Assembly (NCBI GenBank): GCA_950097015.1
Contig: CATNEN010000037.1
Location: 1,302,001-1,366,000 of the forward strand
Length of the DNA: 64,000 nt
From: Macrostomum hystrix
Lineage: Eukaryota > Platyhelminthes > Macrostomidae
Direction of reading: 5' to 3'
Shown: positions 22,560 through 41,554 of the stretch, piece by piece
How the letters are laid out: each line of letters opens with the position of its first letter
Numbering within the stretch: position 1 is the first letter of the stretch
Translations under genes and position numbers: made by a program
The notes under the pieces: model-generated
Told to the model about the DNA's origin: nothing
The model's input: the letters and a program-made list of their open reading frames with translations, nothing else
The model's database searches: none

Positions 22560-25060
22560 TATTAATACCATGCCAGGAGGCTGACTAGCAGCACCGTCAT
22601 TTATTGTGGATCCAAACTCTGTTAGTATTACCCTTGCTGAATTTTGACAAGCAATCCTAACACTTGTCGCTTATGATATCATTATTTCCTATTGTTTAAT
22701 TGTTTCCCATTGTTTCAAAATGATTTCCCAATGTTTTTGCATCAATTTGAAATGAAACTTTTCAGAAAAACAGTTTGACAAATGATTAATAAATAATGCC
22801 CTTTGTTCAGTCTTCAGAAATTCCAAAAATGTAAAAATAGACCAGTCCTTAGTCCTAATTTAATGATTCATTATTTGCAATTAAATTTATGTTTAGCTCA
22901 TGGTATAAGAATCACTATTATTACCATTAGCATGTCTGCATATATATCTGTGACCTTTGCCATGTCATATTATATATCACCATGGTCATACATGCGCAAC
23001 CTCCCAAATCTTAGCCGGCTGTGCGACTTATTTTTTGCTCTATTTATGACTTAGTTTGCTCTCATTTGCTCTCTTTTTCTCTCCCCTTTTTCCCTTTCTT
23101 CATGCCTTCCTTTTTTGTCCCTTAGTCCCCCCTTTGATTTTTTTGTGCTTGGTCAATTGGTTTTTGCAACTCACCTTGCTTGGCCCTTGTTTTACCCGAC
23201 TGGTTCGGCCAGGACGGCCGGGTGTTGCGCATGTTTGACCATGGTTGTGCAATTTTGGATCAGCCAAATATCCTTATACCCATTTTGTTTTGTCTTAATG
23301 AAGACCAATATCAATTATGATTCTTGGTTTTATACAATTATATTAGCACACACAAAAATCAAAGAATACAACTAATATCCAAGTTAGTAAAAATTGTAAT
23401 ATTAAAATAAAAAATTAAATGTCAAACTTTTACAAAGTTTCTACAAATCTATATGAAAATCAAACCGAAATTTCCCTAGGCCTATGAATACCCAATTTTC
23501 TAATTAAAAAGGCCATCTTCCTGACTATGGCATGGGTCTATATCTCTGAATTATTAAAAAAATCTGACTAGGCCCTATATACAGTCAGAATCATAAGTAT
23601 AAGCCCATAAATTTAGGGATGCATTGCCAAATTTGGCAAATGCAATGCATGCAAATTTGGCAGTATTTCCTGCCAAATTTGGCTTATATAGTTGGTGTAC
23701 ACTAGCTTCACACTGAACTCTTGGCATGCACACTTGGTGCTTAATGTAAGTGCATATGGCACTAATAGTAACAAGTATATATAAGCTTGTGTGAAATATA
23801 TAATTGACTCATTGCTCATTTATTAGTTTTATTTTCACATTCTAACTTTGAAGTGTGAACACTTAACATTTTTGGTATTCTCTCTGGCTTTTAAATTTAT
23901 TTTCTGCAATGCACCTAACATCATCTAGACAGTAGTCAAACAATAAACTATAACTATTAGCATTGATTTGCTAGATTGTTTTCTTATTAATATTGCAATT
24001 GGCAAAACATTTTTCAGTTATGCTTTAATTTAAAAAAAATTATTGCTTAAATATATATTATGGACATCAGTCATATGAAACCAATGAAACTAGCTGAACT
24101 TTTACATTTTTTTTGTAACTGCTATGTTTTACTTTCTAACTTCTACCAAATCTCATTTCTTTCCTAGTCACGAGAGCCTTTCCTAGTTTAAAAAATGTCA
24201 GAGTCTACTAATATAGACTTAGCCCTATGTGAGCCTGCAATTGCTAGTCAATTATTTTTAGTAGGTTGGATAGTCAGTCATGTTTCCAAACTAAGCTATC
24301 CCTGACATTGAGTCTTATGTTGACTAATTAAAGAGAAAATTGTTTTGCTCATTGCTAAGCAATTATTTAAACCAACGAACATAAACCAAGGTATGAGATA
24401 TTGAAAGTGTGATATTAAATTACATTTTTGTTTCTATGCTGTCATAGGTAATATTTTTAAAGCTAGAATTTATTTAGCAATTTAGCTAACAAAAGTTGTT
24501 TACTTTTAAATAAAATTTAAGGGCTGATAGAAAAATTCTATCAGTCAAACTGTAGAACTGTGCAGTCAAACTGTAGAACTGTAGGACTGTAAACTGTTGA
24601 CTGTAGTCAACATTAAAGGACTGTATTGAACTTCAAACTAAAAGTAGTCCAAATAAGGTTCATCGACCATGGACTCTTCTTAAATTATCAATCTCTACCT
24701 TTATGTGCCAGATATTTTCTGTATTATGTTTTTGTCTATGGCTTATGATCTTTTCAATTCTAGAATCATTGTCCACAGTTCTAGATAGCAATTGTTTGCT
24801 ATCACATGCAATGTAATTGTTTTCAAGCACTGGGGCCACTTATTATTTGTACTTTGTTGCACAATTTCCCTATCTCAGTGAAATATGGCTAAATATTTCT
24901 GACCAAAGGTAAAGCACTATGCACCTGGGGCTAAGTCATGAACATTTGAAACACTATATAGACATTCTCGACTACATACGAGTTATTATTTAATCCTTGA
25001 GTTCTGAGTTCCTTCCGCATATTAAAACATTAACGTTTCCATGTTCTTTAAAAAATTATT
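22560..25060. other. AT-rich region upstream of NTF2
   Basis: No convincing exon is seen. The first coding exon(s) of NTF2 must lie here or further left but could not be identified. ORFs at 22803-23375 are hydrophobic by-products of pyrimidine-rich sequence. Confidence 0.4.
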
Positions 25061-25066
25061 TTTCAG

Positions 25067-25459
25067 GCGCTAAACATTTGCCTATTTCCGGCGAATTTTG
25101 CCCAGATTGGGCAACAATTTACCGAAGCCTTCTATGGCACTCTGCAAACAAACAAAGAGCAGTTGGTAAACTTTTACCACGATCAGGCCATGCTAACTTA
25201 CGAAGGCAGCCAGGTGCAAGGCAAGGTGGGCATACTAGAGAAGTACAAATCCTTGTCCTTCCAACGAATCGCAGCTGCGGTGACCAACGCAGACTACCAG
25301 CCCATGGAGAATGGGGTGCTAATCGCTGTCAGCGGGCAGCTAAAAGTTGACGACTCACCACAAGCGCTGGCCTTCTGCGAGTCTTTTCTATTGCGCAACT
25401 TTGGTGGCAACTATGCTATTGTGAATCACGTGTTCCGATTGGGCGTGCACAATTTCTGA
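25067..25459 (+). CDS. NUTF2: Nuclear transport factor 2 (NTF2), last exon
   Basis: The exon opens after TTATTTTTCAG (25056-25066) and runs to TGA at 25457-25459. The product NFAQIGQQFTEAFYGTL...TYEGSQVQGKVGILEKYKSL...VSGQLKVDDSP...HVFRLGVHNF aligns end to end with NTF2, the dimeric carrier that returns Ran-GDP to the nucleus through FG-repeat nuclear pores. The Glu of YEG corresponds to human E42 and the first Asp of VDDSP to D92, both Ran-GDP contacts. Human D94 is Ser here, and the tryptophan of the human IWEQIG segment is replaced by Phe (NFAQIG). There is no ATG in this exon, so the first few residues come from an unseen upstream exon. An ATTAAA at about 25524 may be the poly(A) signal. 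Confidence 0.9.
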   Translation, partial: ALNICLFPANFAQIGQQFTEAFYGTLQTNKEQLVNFYHDQAMLTYEGSQVQGKVGILEKYKSLSFQRIAAAVTNADYQPMENGVLIAVSGQLKVDDSPQALAFCESFLLRNFGGNYAIVNHVFRLGVHNF

Positions 25460-25534
25460 ATTTTCTGACAGTCTGACATCTTTGACAGGTTGATTAGCAG
25501 ATTAGTCTTGGCCGCCAAGGAATATTAAAGCAGG

Positions 25535-26165
25535 GCAATGTTGGCTACAAGTCCCCGTCATTGAACTGCAGGCATTTTCTCATTCTCCTTTAACCTACAA
25601 TTCATACTTTGCAAGTGCAAAATTATTTCTAAACTACTAGAAGTAGGACAGGGAAATATTTATCGCAATATTGAGCTTCGTCTGGCTATTTACTCGTAAC
25701 AGTTTATTCCTGTGTCGGCTTACTATGTATATGTTACGTAATTGTGTTCAACCGAAAAAAAACTCGTTCTTCTGTTCCTTGGCACCGAATTTCGATCTCG
25801 TCTATTTTGTTCTCACCTGACAATAAGCCCTGCTTCGATGCTTACATTAAAGCACATAATAAGTGACTGCTAGTATTTTTATAATTTGCTATTATCATCG
25901 CCAACTATGCTGCATCTCGGTTAAAATATACACTTCAATTTAGGCGCATATGCAATAATTTTCTTCTTTACTATTCGCTTCCTTGTTTAAAATCATGTCA
26001 GTTGCAAATGGAAAATGCGTTCAGTTGTCACTTTCTTTAACCCATGCATAGATCCACAGAAGTGTCAAGTATTTCAAGACCAACAACAACATGAAGAACT
26101 GCAGATTGAGGGTAATACGAGCTCGTACATAGCTGTCTTTATTGACCAGTTAAAGCGATTTGGTT
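25535..26165. other. Intergenic, nothing recognised
   Basis: AT-rich sequence between NTF2 and the 32-bp array. The ORF starting at 26015 simply runs into the repeat. Confidence 0.5.
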
Positions 26166-26169
26166 GTTC

Positions 26170-26650
26170 TGACAGAATACTACTAGATTATGCTGTTGGC
26201 AGCCCTTCTCACAGACCAGATTATGCTGTTGGTAGCCTTCTCACAGACCAGATTATGCTGTTGGCAGCCTTCTCACAGACTAGATTATGCTGTTGGTAGC
26301 CTTCTCACAGACCAGATTATGCTGTTGGCAGCCTCCTCACAGACCAGATTATGCTGTTGGCAGCCTTCTCACAGACCAGATTATGCTGTTGGCAGCCTTC
26401 TCACAGACCAGATTATGCTGTTGGTAGCCTTCTCACAGACCAGATTATGCTGTTGGTAGCCTTCTCACAGACCAGATTATGCTGTTGGCAGCCTTCTCAC
26501 AGACCAGATTATGCTGTTGGCAGCCTTCTCACAGACCAGATTATGCTGTTGGTAGCCTTCTCACAGACCAGATTATGCTGTTGGTAGCCTTCTCACAGAC
26601 CAGATTATGCTGTTGGCAGCCTTCTCACAGACCAGATTATGCTGTTGGCA
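26170..26650. repeat. 32-bp minisatellite
   Basis: About 15 copies of a 32-bp unit (CAGATTATGCTGTTGGCAGC, then CTTCTCACAGAC) with a GGCAG/GGTAG alternation. It gives three overlapping repeat ORFs that are not coding. Confidence 0.96.
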
Positions 26651-26654
26651 TGTA

Positions 26655-27250
26655 AGGAAGGAGTAACGCATGGGATGTGCTGAATCGTGTTCTTAGAGTC
26701 CAGAAAAGATATTAACACCAAAATCGAAGTACGCTCGTAACTCGTATAGTTTAATTTGTGTTGTACAGTAGTTTGCTATACGATAGTGTTGTACATTAAT
26801 ATCGAATAGTATATTTCGCCCAACAAGCATCAACTACTTTTACAAAGTTGAATGGAGAGACTCACAAATTAGAATCAAGCCTTCAAAATTTATTACCTTT
26901 ATCTTTAAAGAATCAGGGACTACTACTTAAAGTAGAACGAAAAACTCAAAGTCTATAGACGTTTTTAAGGCCAGTTTTCACGCGAAAGTGGCCTTCAAAC
27001 TTTCTCTATAAAACTCGAGTGCTACGTGCTGTACATGCGTTTCTTTATCCGTCCTTGTAAAGAGCATGACATTGTTACAACAATGCACACTAACTCTTCA
27101 ATAAAGCATTTAAAAAATTGAGAATGAATTGTAAATTTCTGACAAGCTCCATCAGAGCCGACGATACAATCCGAGGCTTAAGGTTGGAGAAGGTGGAACA
27201 AAAAGCTCGTTGAACTTGTGAGCATCAAACTCCACAGTTAGGATCAGGGC
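26655..27250. other. 3' flank of the GPCR gene
   Basis: No gene is seen. TTTATT at 26888-26893 (AATAAA on the minus strand), about 365 bp beyond the GPCR stop, is a possible poly(A) signal for that gene. An AATAAA at about 27100 reads on the plus strand and has no matching gene. Confidence 0.4.
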
Positions 27251-27257
27251 AAACTAA

Positions 27258-34897
<7,640 letters not shown>

Positions 34898-34981
34898 GCT
34901 CTAGAATTTTGTAACTATACGGGACTCTGGGAGTTTTCACTCGAGAACAGGGGGGACAGGAAGGGGACCGCAGTGTTCAGA

Positions 34982-34988
34982 CTTTATA
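34982..34988 (-). promoter_or_regulatory. Possible TATA box of the GPCR gene
   Basis: TATAAAG on the minus strand about 85 bp upstream of the GPCR start codon, which would put initiation near 34955. Only the motif and its distance support it. Confidence 0.35.
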
Positions 34989-35184
34989 TTTATGCCTGTG
35001 TTTAGCGCAGAGCCAGGCGGGCTGTGATTGGACAAGAAGGATTCGCTTTCAGGATTGTAGCCATGGGTTCAAGCGATTTCAGCGTATTATCCACTCTGAT
35101 TTCAAAAAGCCTTTATCTTAAAAATGAGACTCATTTCCTTAGCTTCGATTTTAAATAAACGCTGTCTTTAAATTGCAACCCTGC

Positions 35185-35360
35185 AAGCCAGAGGAGGCAG
35201 AGGAGGCAGGGTAGGCAGGGTAGGCAGGGTAGGCAGGGTAGGCAGAGGAGGCAGGGTAGGCAGGGTAGGCAGAGGAGGCAGGGTAGGCAGGGTAGGCAGG
35301 GTAGGCAGAGGAGGCAGGGTAGGCAGGGTAGGCAGGGTAGGCAAAGGAGGCAGGGTGGGC
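35185..35360. repeat. 10-bp minisatellite
   Basis: About 17 copies of GGTAGGCAGG with an interspersed GAGGAGGCAG variant every three or four units. It lies upstream of the GPCR gene. Confidence 0.93.
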
Positions 35361-35619
35361 AGATTCTGTTGGCGATATTAAGAAACTGAAGTCAATAGAG
35401 CGATGCTGCAACAATTTTTTTTCAGAAAATACTACAATGGCAAATATTCTTTAGCGTGCTATTGACCCTACTTACAGTAGACAGCTTCAGAATAATATCA
35501 TTTTACTCTTTTTTTTATATTTTTTTGCTACGCGCACACTGGCCGCTAATTGCTTATTGGATTAACGGACTGAATCACATATTCAGGCTCCCAAGCCTCG
35601 ATTTCCTCTTCTAATAACC

Positions 35620-36280
35620 ACTTCATAATCCCCACTTCCTAATCCTCGCTTCTTAATCCTAGCTTCCTAATCCTCGCTTCTTAATCCGCTTCCTAATCCT
35701 CGCTTCTTAATCCTAGCTTCCTAATCCTCGCTTCTTAATCCACTTCCTAATCCTCGCTTCTTAATCGTAGCTTCCTAACCCCCGCTTCCTAATCCGCTTC
35801 CTAATCCTCGCTTCTTAATCCGCTTCCTAATCCTCGCTTCTTAATCGTAGCTTCCTAATCCTAGCTTCCTAATCCTAGCTTCCTAATCCTTGCTTCCTAA
35901 TCCTCGCTTCTTAATCCTAGCTTCCTAATCCTCGCTTCTTAATCCTAGCTTCCTAATCCTAGCTTCTTAATCGTAGCTTCCTAACTCCCGCTTCCTAATC
36001 CGCTTCCTAATCCTTGCTTCTTAATCCGCTTCCTAACCTCCGCTTCCTAATCCGCTTCCTAATCCTCGCTTCTTAATCGTAGCTTCCTAATCCCCGCTTC
36101 CTAATCCGCTTCCTAATCCTTGCTTCTTAATCCGCTTCCTAATCCTTGCTTCTTAATCCGCTTCCTAATCCTTGCTTCCTAATCCGCTTCCTAATCCTCG
36201 CTTCTTCATCCGCTTCCTAATCCTGGCTTACTGATCCTCGCTTCCTAATCCTTGATTCTTAATCCTCGCTTCATAATTCC
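35620..36280. repeat. About 14-bp CTTCYTAATCC minisatellite
   Basis: Some 47 irregular copies of GCTTCCTAATCCTC alternate with GCTTCTTAATCC and AGCTTCCTAATCCT. Units of 11-14 bp are mixed, so the array has higher-order texture rather than one clean period. Confidence 0.92.
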
Positions 36281-36565
36281 CATATTTATAAAATTAATTC
36301 CTTACTCCAGAATGCTGACTACAAAACTACAAATTTACAAGTTCCGACTTCTCATGGAGTTCTGACCGATCTCCAAGACATTGCCAGCCAATGACTGACA
36401 GTCGCCGTAAGCCAATCTCCATTCGTTTCGAATAGATCGACCAATCACGGCGCGCCAGCGTCTAAAACGTTCGCGCGCATAAAAAACACTTGTCATTATT
36501 GAGAAGAGATTTAAAGCAAGTTTAGCTTTGCCCGAAAAAAACACATCATAAGGATAAGCTAAAGA

Positions 36566-37819
36566 ATGCTGGTTAGCTTGGCTAAGGTGACATTGTTTTT
36601 CCTTCTTCTGACCGTCACAAACTACGGATTGGGTAGGCAAAATTATTTTTTTCCTGTTAAGTCTGAACTGACCTCCAGTATTGCATTGTCTTTGCATTCC
36701 ATTTACAGACGCTTATCGGCATGGACAGAGGCGAGCAGTCGGCTTTGAGCAACCGAGGTAGGTGTGCTTTCGTTTTGAATTGTACGACGGTTTATAATAT
36801 CAGTATTTATGTGTTCAATAATCCTAAAATAACATAACTAGGCTATGATTCATCTCCAAGCATAAACCACCGTGTACACTATCGTACTGTAATTTAACTA
36901 TACTCATATTCTAATCAAACTGTGCTCATATTCTACTTAAACTGTGCTCACATTCTACTTAAACTGTGCTCATATTCTACTTAAACTGTGCTCATATTCT
37001 ACTCAAACTGTGCTCATATTCTACTTAAACTGTGCTCATATTCTACTTAAACTGTGCTCATATTCTACTCAAACTGTGCTCATATTCTACTTAAACTGTG
37101 CTCATATTCTACTTAAACTGTGCTCATATTCTACTCAAACTACGCACAAACAATTTCAAGGAGTGCTCAAAATATGCTAAAACTATACTCAAGCTATAAT
37201 TAAACTGTGCTCGAAAAATATTCAGAATTTGTTAAAAATCTGCTCTATTCATTGGGGGTGAGTGGCAGAGCGGTTATCGCGTTTGGCTCTCGCACCAAGG
37301 TCCCTAAGTTCGATTCCACGGCGAGGCCACATTTATTTGGGGCGCGCGGAGAGAAGGCTTGGGGGCTTGTCGTGCAATTTACGCCCATGAGGGCCAACCT
37401 CCAAGGCACAGTGAGAGTGTACACTGCCTGACGATAAGAATGTCAGGGCAGATGTACACACCTGTGTGAGCGTGTGCATGTGTACATTATCAGTGTGCGT
37501 GTGTGCTCAGGAGTCAGCGGAATGGGCAGAATTGCCTCACCGCTGGCCGCGGGTCTAGTGTCGCCAAATGATGTGCCATTGCCCGCAGCCCTCCTGCAAT
37601 TATTATTGTTATTAGTTCTCTATTTATAGCATATACAACATACTGAAGCAACTTTTCAATCTATGTTCACGCTTTAATCAAACGAAACCCGCCCGAAGCA
37701 ACAGTGGAAAGCCGGAAGGAGAGTCGGCCCGGTTGGCCTGGGAGGACGCCATCCTCGAGCGGCTGATGATGCGCCGTCTGGGATCCGTGGCCAGGAAACG
37801 GTTTGTCACCGACTGGTAG
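36566..37819 (+). CDS. Candidate secreted-peptide precursor, three exons
   Basis: Proposed exons: 36566-36632 (donor gtaggc), 36709-36757 (after TCCATTTACAG; donor gtaggt) and 37705-37819 (after GAAGCAACAG). The phases fit and give 76 residues. The N-terminus MLVSLAKVTLFFLLLTV is a good signal peptide. The rest, starting DAYRHGQRR, contains basic pairs (QRR, MMRR, ARKR) and a stretch around LAWEDAILERLMMRR that could form an amphipathic helix, ending FVTDW. Small size, signal peptide and dibasic sites are typical of peptide-hormone precursors. AATAAA lies 130 bp after the stop, and exon 3 is GC-rich in AT-rich surroundings. The exon 3 acceptor has a poor pyrimidine tract. No known family is recognised. 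Intron 2 holds a minisatellite and a SINE. Confidence 0.5.
36905..37142. repeat. 22-bp minisatellite
   Basis: About 11 copies of CTCATATTCTACTTAAACTG plus TG, with every third copy reading TACTCAAAC. This regular alternation points to a 66-bp higher-order unit. It lies in intron 2 of the candidate peptide gene. Confidence 0.95.
37248..37630 (+). mobile_element. tRNA-derived SINE, family 1 (SINE1)
   Basis: The head has an A-box (GTGGCAGAGCGGTTATCGCG) and a B-box (AAGTTCGATTCCACGG), spaced as in a tRNA gene. The body includes GAAGGCTTGGGGGCTTGTCG and TGCCCGCAGCCCTCCTGCAA, ending in a short (ATT)n tail. Two more copies lie at 38697 and 57560, all on the plus strand. Confidence 0.9.
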
Positions 37820-37948
37820 AGCCCATATCGATTGTGATTGGCTGGGCAGCTCAACACGGCAACTCTGAGATCTAATTAGCATAATTAATGTGAAGAGCAC
37901 AGCTGACTTATCTGAAATCAACTGTGCTTGAGAATTCTCCCAGCATCA

Positions 37949-37954
37949 AATAAA
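37949..37954 (+). promoter_or_regulatory. Poly(A) signal of the candidate peptide gene
   Basis: AATAAA 130 bp after the proposed stop, on the same strand. It supports a real plus-strand transcript ending near 37970. Confidence 0.5.
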
Positions 37955-38079
37955 AAGTGCAAATTCAGCAGCTGCTCGTTATGGGATCAAATGGGGTGTT
38001 TTCAGTTTCAGATTATTTTGCTTCTGCAATTAACACAATATTCCTGTTCTTAGAAACCAATATCCTATATCCCAAGTTG

Positions 38080-38255
38080 GTTGCTAGGGATCTATGTCCC
38101 ATTTCACCTGTTGCTAGGGATCTATGTCCCATTTCCCCTGTTGCTAGGGATCTATGTCCCATTTCACCTGTTGCTAGGGATCTATGTCCCATTTCACCTG
38201 TTGGTTGTCAGGTATTGATATCCCATTTCACCTGTTGGTTGTCAGGTATTGATAT
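38080..38255. repeat. 30-bp minisatellite
   Basis: Four clean copies of a 30-bp unit (TTGCTAGGGATCTATGTCCC, then ATTTCACCTG) followed by two diverged copies (TTGGTTGTCAGGTATTGATA). Confidence 0.9.
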
Positions 38256-38696
38256 CCGATGTATTAGCAGAGAAATAATCATTTTTCTAGAAACATTCTG
38301 CTGACACAACTAACCTTGGCACCCCTAGAGCGCATACTGAGTTTCAAGGCAAGCATGGGAATACAGATCAGATGCAAAAAAATCGATAACTAAAATTGCA
38401 AAACCTTCCTTGAAGTGAAATATTTGAAATTCAATGCACATTTTCGTTCAAAGACGGTTCGCGAGACTTGCTGAAACGTGTCTTCAATAAAAACTGATCT
38501 AAGTAGGTCGATAAGCATATGCATGAGCATGCAAGAGCATGATATTGCATTCTGTTGTCTGATTGTTAAATCGTAAATGAATTGAAACATAGAAACCTAA
38601 AACCAAAATTGTCTAAACAAGGATCTAGAGTCAGGAATTGAGATTTCTTGTACATGTTTTTCAAATGAATAATATTTTTCCAATTCTACCCTCAGG

Positions 38697-39044
38697 GGGG
38701 TCGGTGGCAGAGCGGTTATCGCGTTTGCCTCTCGCACCAAGGTCCCTAAGTTCGATTCCACGGCGAGGCCACATTTATTTGGGGCGCAGCCGCGGAGAGA
38801 AGGCTTGAGGGCTTGTCGTGCAATTTACGCCCTTGAGGGCCAACCTCTAAGGCAGAGTGAGAGTGTACACTGCCTGACGATGAGAAAGTCAGGGCAGATG
38901 TACACACCTGTGTGAGCGTGTGCCTGCGTACAGTATCTGTGTGCGTGTGTGCTCAGGAGTCAGCGGAATGGGCAGTATTGCCTCCTCGCTGGCTGCGGGT
39001 CTAGTGTCACTAAATGATGTGCCATTGCCCGCAGCCCTCCTGTA

Positions 39045-39080
<36 letters not shown>
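38697..39080 (+). mobile_element. SINE1 copy with long (ATT)n tail
   Basis: Same head, body and TGCCCGCAGCCCTCCTG end as the copy at 37248, with about 12 ATT units. The tail runs directly into a SINE2 copy in opposite orientation. Confidence 0.9.
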
Positions 39081-39082
<2 letters not shown>

Positions 39083-39232
39083 CCCACCCTTAATTACCCC
39101 AGCAAATGCTGGAACCCACTGAGTGAACTGAAACTGAAAGTGTCTAACTAAATGACACAAATTGTTCCTGCGGAGTCGGGAATCGAACCCCGACCTTCAA
39201 GTCGTAAGCCTTACGCTCTACGCTCTACGGAA
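39081..39232 (-). mobile_element. SINE2 copy, tail to tail with SINE1
   Basis: Reverse-complement B-box GGTCGGGGTTCGATTCCCGA near 39170-39190, then body (CAATTTGTGTCATTTAGTTA) and CAGCATTTGCTGGGGTAATT, ending GGGTGGGATAATAATAAT. Its head at 39200-39232 is damaged. Its tail and the SINE1 tail meet in one shared ATT/AAT microsatellite. Confidence 0.8.
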
Positions 39233-39239
39233 AATTGAG

Positions 39240-40600
39240 ATTTCCGGCTTGAAACTTACTAAAGAGTGTGAGGGCGTTTAAGACTGCAACTCAATGCATT
39301 TAAATAGCACGAGACAAGAGGGTAAGAGATGAAAATGAGGTTGCGAAAAGCACAACTGGACACGATAGAGAGAAAGAGAGGAGAGAGAGAGAGACCAATA
39401 ATAGAACGACCAATCAACGAGCAGGGAGAGGGCAAGGAAATAAAGTCAAGCAGTTTAAAGTGCAGATATAATACAAACGAGGGTGGTGAAAGGGAGGGAG
39501 TCTCTTAACAGTAGAAATTACCACGGGGTATTTCAAATATTCAACCAATCGGGCCATGAAATCGGGCTAATTTTCTTCACTCTACAAGGTAAAACGACTT
39601 CCAGAATCACAAAAACATCTGCATCGTCGAGATATCCAACGATTCTCGACGGGGTGTCTGGTGGCAAAAACTACAAAAGGGGAAATTTTCTGCTAAAAAT
39701 GTTATCATTTAATAATGTCAGCTACTATTGTTGACTATATTGTACTGATTACATTGTTAATTTACACACTTTTGAAACGATATGGATTCGCCGAAGAGCA
39801 ATGATAGCTGTCCTTGTCACCGGGGTCTTCGACAAAAATCGCTGATTATCTCGACGATGTTGGCTCGCACAGCTTCGAAAGTTAGTTCATCGTAAAGGGC
39901 GGAAAATTTAGATTCAGATGGTGGAATTCACGAAAACCGGTCATTAGGTTTGGGAGCCATTGTGAAATAGTCAGTGGGTGTTTGAAATAGCTCCGTGGTC
40001 TAGGGGAAAATAGGATCTTCCTATATATACTGTTAATTTAATAGTATCCTACTTGATACTTTAAATTACACAGTTGTGAAAAAGGTGCCTGTATTAGCTA
40101 GGAGAGAAATTTAAGTGATCCGGCAGCCTCATTTGTCCACGGACTAAACAGCTGTACACAGGCTTTGGAAGCTTTGGACACCGTAAAAGAGCTGGAAATA
40201 TATTATTATGATTTTATAAGCTCCAGAACTCATTCGTCATGCTAAAAATTGCTTCAAAAAAAAGTACACGACTAAGTAAGTGATTGGGCAGTCAGATTGA
40301 CATCAGTTTATTGCCAAGCCATCTCGTACGATAAGTGGAATTGCAAACCGTATAGTGTGCAATGAGCTTGGCACAATAATCATAGCTGTCAATAATTATA
40401 TTATTACAATCTGAACCTATCAAGTGGTGTTCGAGAACACCTGTGTGTCAATTTCTTAATGTGAGCAGTGTTCTGCTGTGAGCTGTACTGTGCCGTAGGC
40501 CGAAACCATTTGTCCGACATTTATATACTGAACGGCCTATAAAATACTCATGCAGTAACACCAACTAGTACAAAACAACAACAACCAGAACACAACAACA
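39240..40600. other. Intergenic with small inverted repeat and a SINE2 fragment
   Basis: The segment 39625-39665 (CATCGTCGAGATATCCAACG) has a diverged reverse-complement copy at about 39818-39865, a possible decayed foldback element. A SINE2 3' fragment (TTTGTCCACGGACTAAACAG, CTGTACACAG) lies at 40125-40180. No gene is recognised. The ORF at 39483-39734 has no features. Confidence 0.45.
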
Positions 40601-40619
40601 ATAACAGAAACAGCCAGAA

Positions 40620-41400
40620 AAAAAACAGCAGCAGCAGTCAGAACACAACAGCAGCAGCAGCAGTCAGAACACAACAGCAGCAGCAGCAGTCAGAACACAA
40701 CAGCAGCAGCAGCAGTTAGAACACAACAGCAGCAGCAGCAGTCAGAACACAACAGCAGCAGCAGCAGTCAGAACACAACAGCAGCAGCAGCAGTCAGAAC
40801 ACAACAGCAGCAGCAACCAGAACACAACAGCAGCAGCAGCAACCTGAACACAACAGCAGCAGCAGCAGTCAGAACACAACAGCAGCAGCAGCAGTCAGAA
40901 CACAACAGCAGCAGCAGCAGTTAGAACACAACAGCAGCAGCAGCAGTCAGAACACAACAGCAGCAGCAGCAGTCAGAACACAACAGCAGCAGCAGCAGTC
41001 AGAACACAACAGCAGCAGCAGTCAGAACACAACAGCAGCAGCAGTCAGAACACAACAGCAGCAGCAGTCAGAACACAACAGCAGCAGCAGTCAGAACACA
41101 ACAGCAGCAGCAGTCAGAACACAACAGCAGCAGCAGTCAGAACACAACAGCAGCAGCAGTCAGAACACAACAGCAGCAGCAGCAGTCAGAACACAACAGC
41201 AGCAGCAGTCAGAACACAACAGCAGCAGCAGCAGTCAGAACACAACAGCAGCAGCAGCAGTCAGAACACAACAGCAGCAGCAGCAGTCAGAACACAACAG
41301 CAGCAGCAGCAGTCAGAACACAACAGCAACAGCAGCAGTCAGAACACAACAACAGCAGCAGCAACCAGAACACAACAACGGCAGCAGCAGCCAGAAGAAG
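40620..41400. repeat. 24/27-bp CAG-rich minisatellite
   Basis: About 30 units of (CAG)n TCAGAACACAA with n of 3-5, giving units of 24 and 27 bp in blocks, with CAACCAGAACACAA variants at the edges. This is a compound of a CAG trinucleotide run inside a minisatellite. Confidence 0.95.
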
Positions 41401-41554
41401 ACAATAAAAACAGCACCAACAAGAAGCAGTTAAAAAGAAAGCAAAAAATGACAGCGACAGCCGAAAAAAACAACAACTTCGGAGAACATGGTAACTCGTA
41501 TATATAGAGACGCAAAGATTATAATAGGCGCTTTGCGCGCACGCGCTCGCAGAT

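Noticed and set aside
36335-36697. 120-residue minus ORF overlapping the candidate peptide gene
   Set aside because: No domain or splice context. The plus strand has a signal peptide, fitting exons and a poly(A) signal.
37250-37325. Functional tRNA gene suggested by A- and B-box
   Set aside because: The same sequence recurs three times with a shared 300-bp body and ATT tail, so it is a SINE head. The cloverleaf is not clean.
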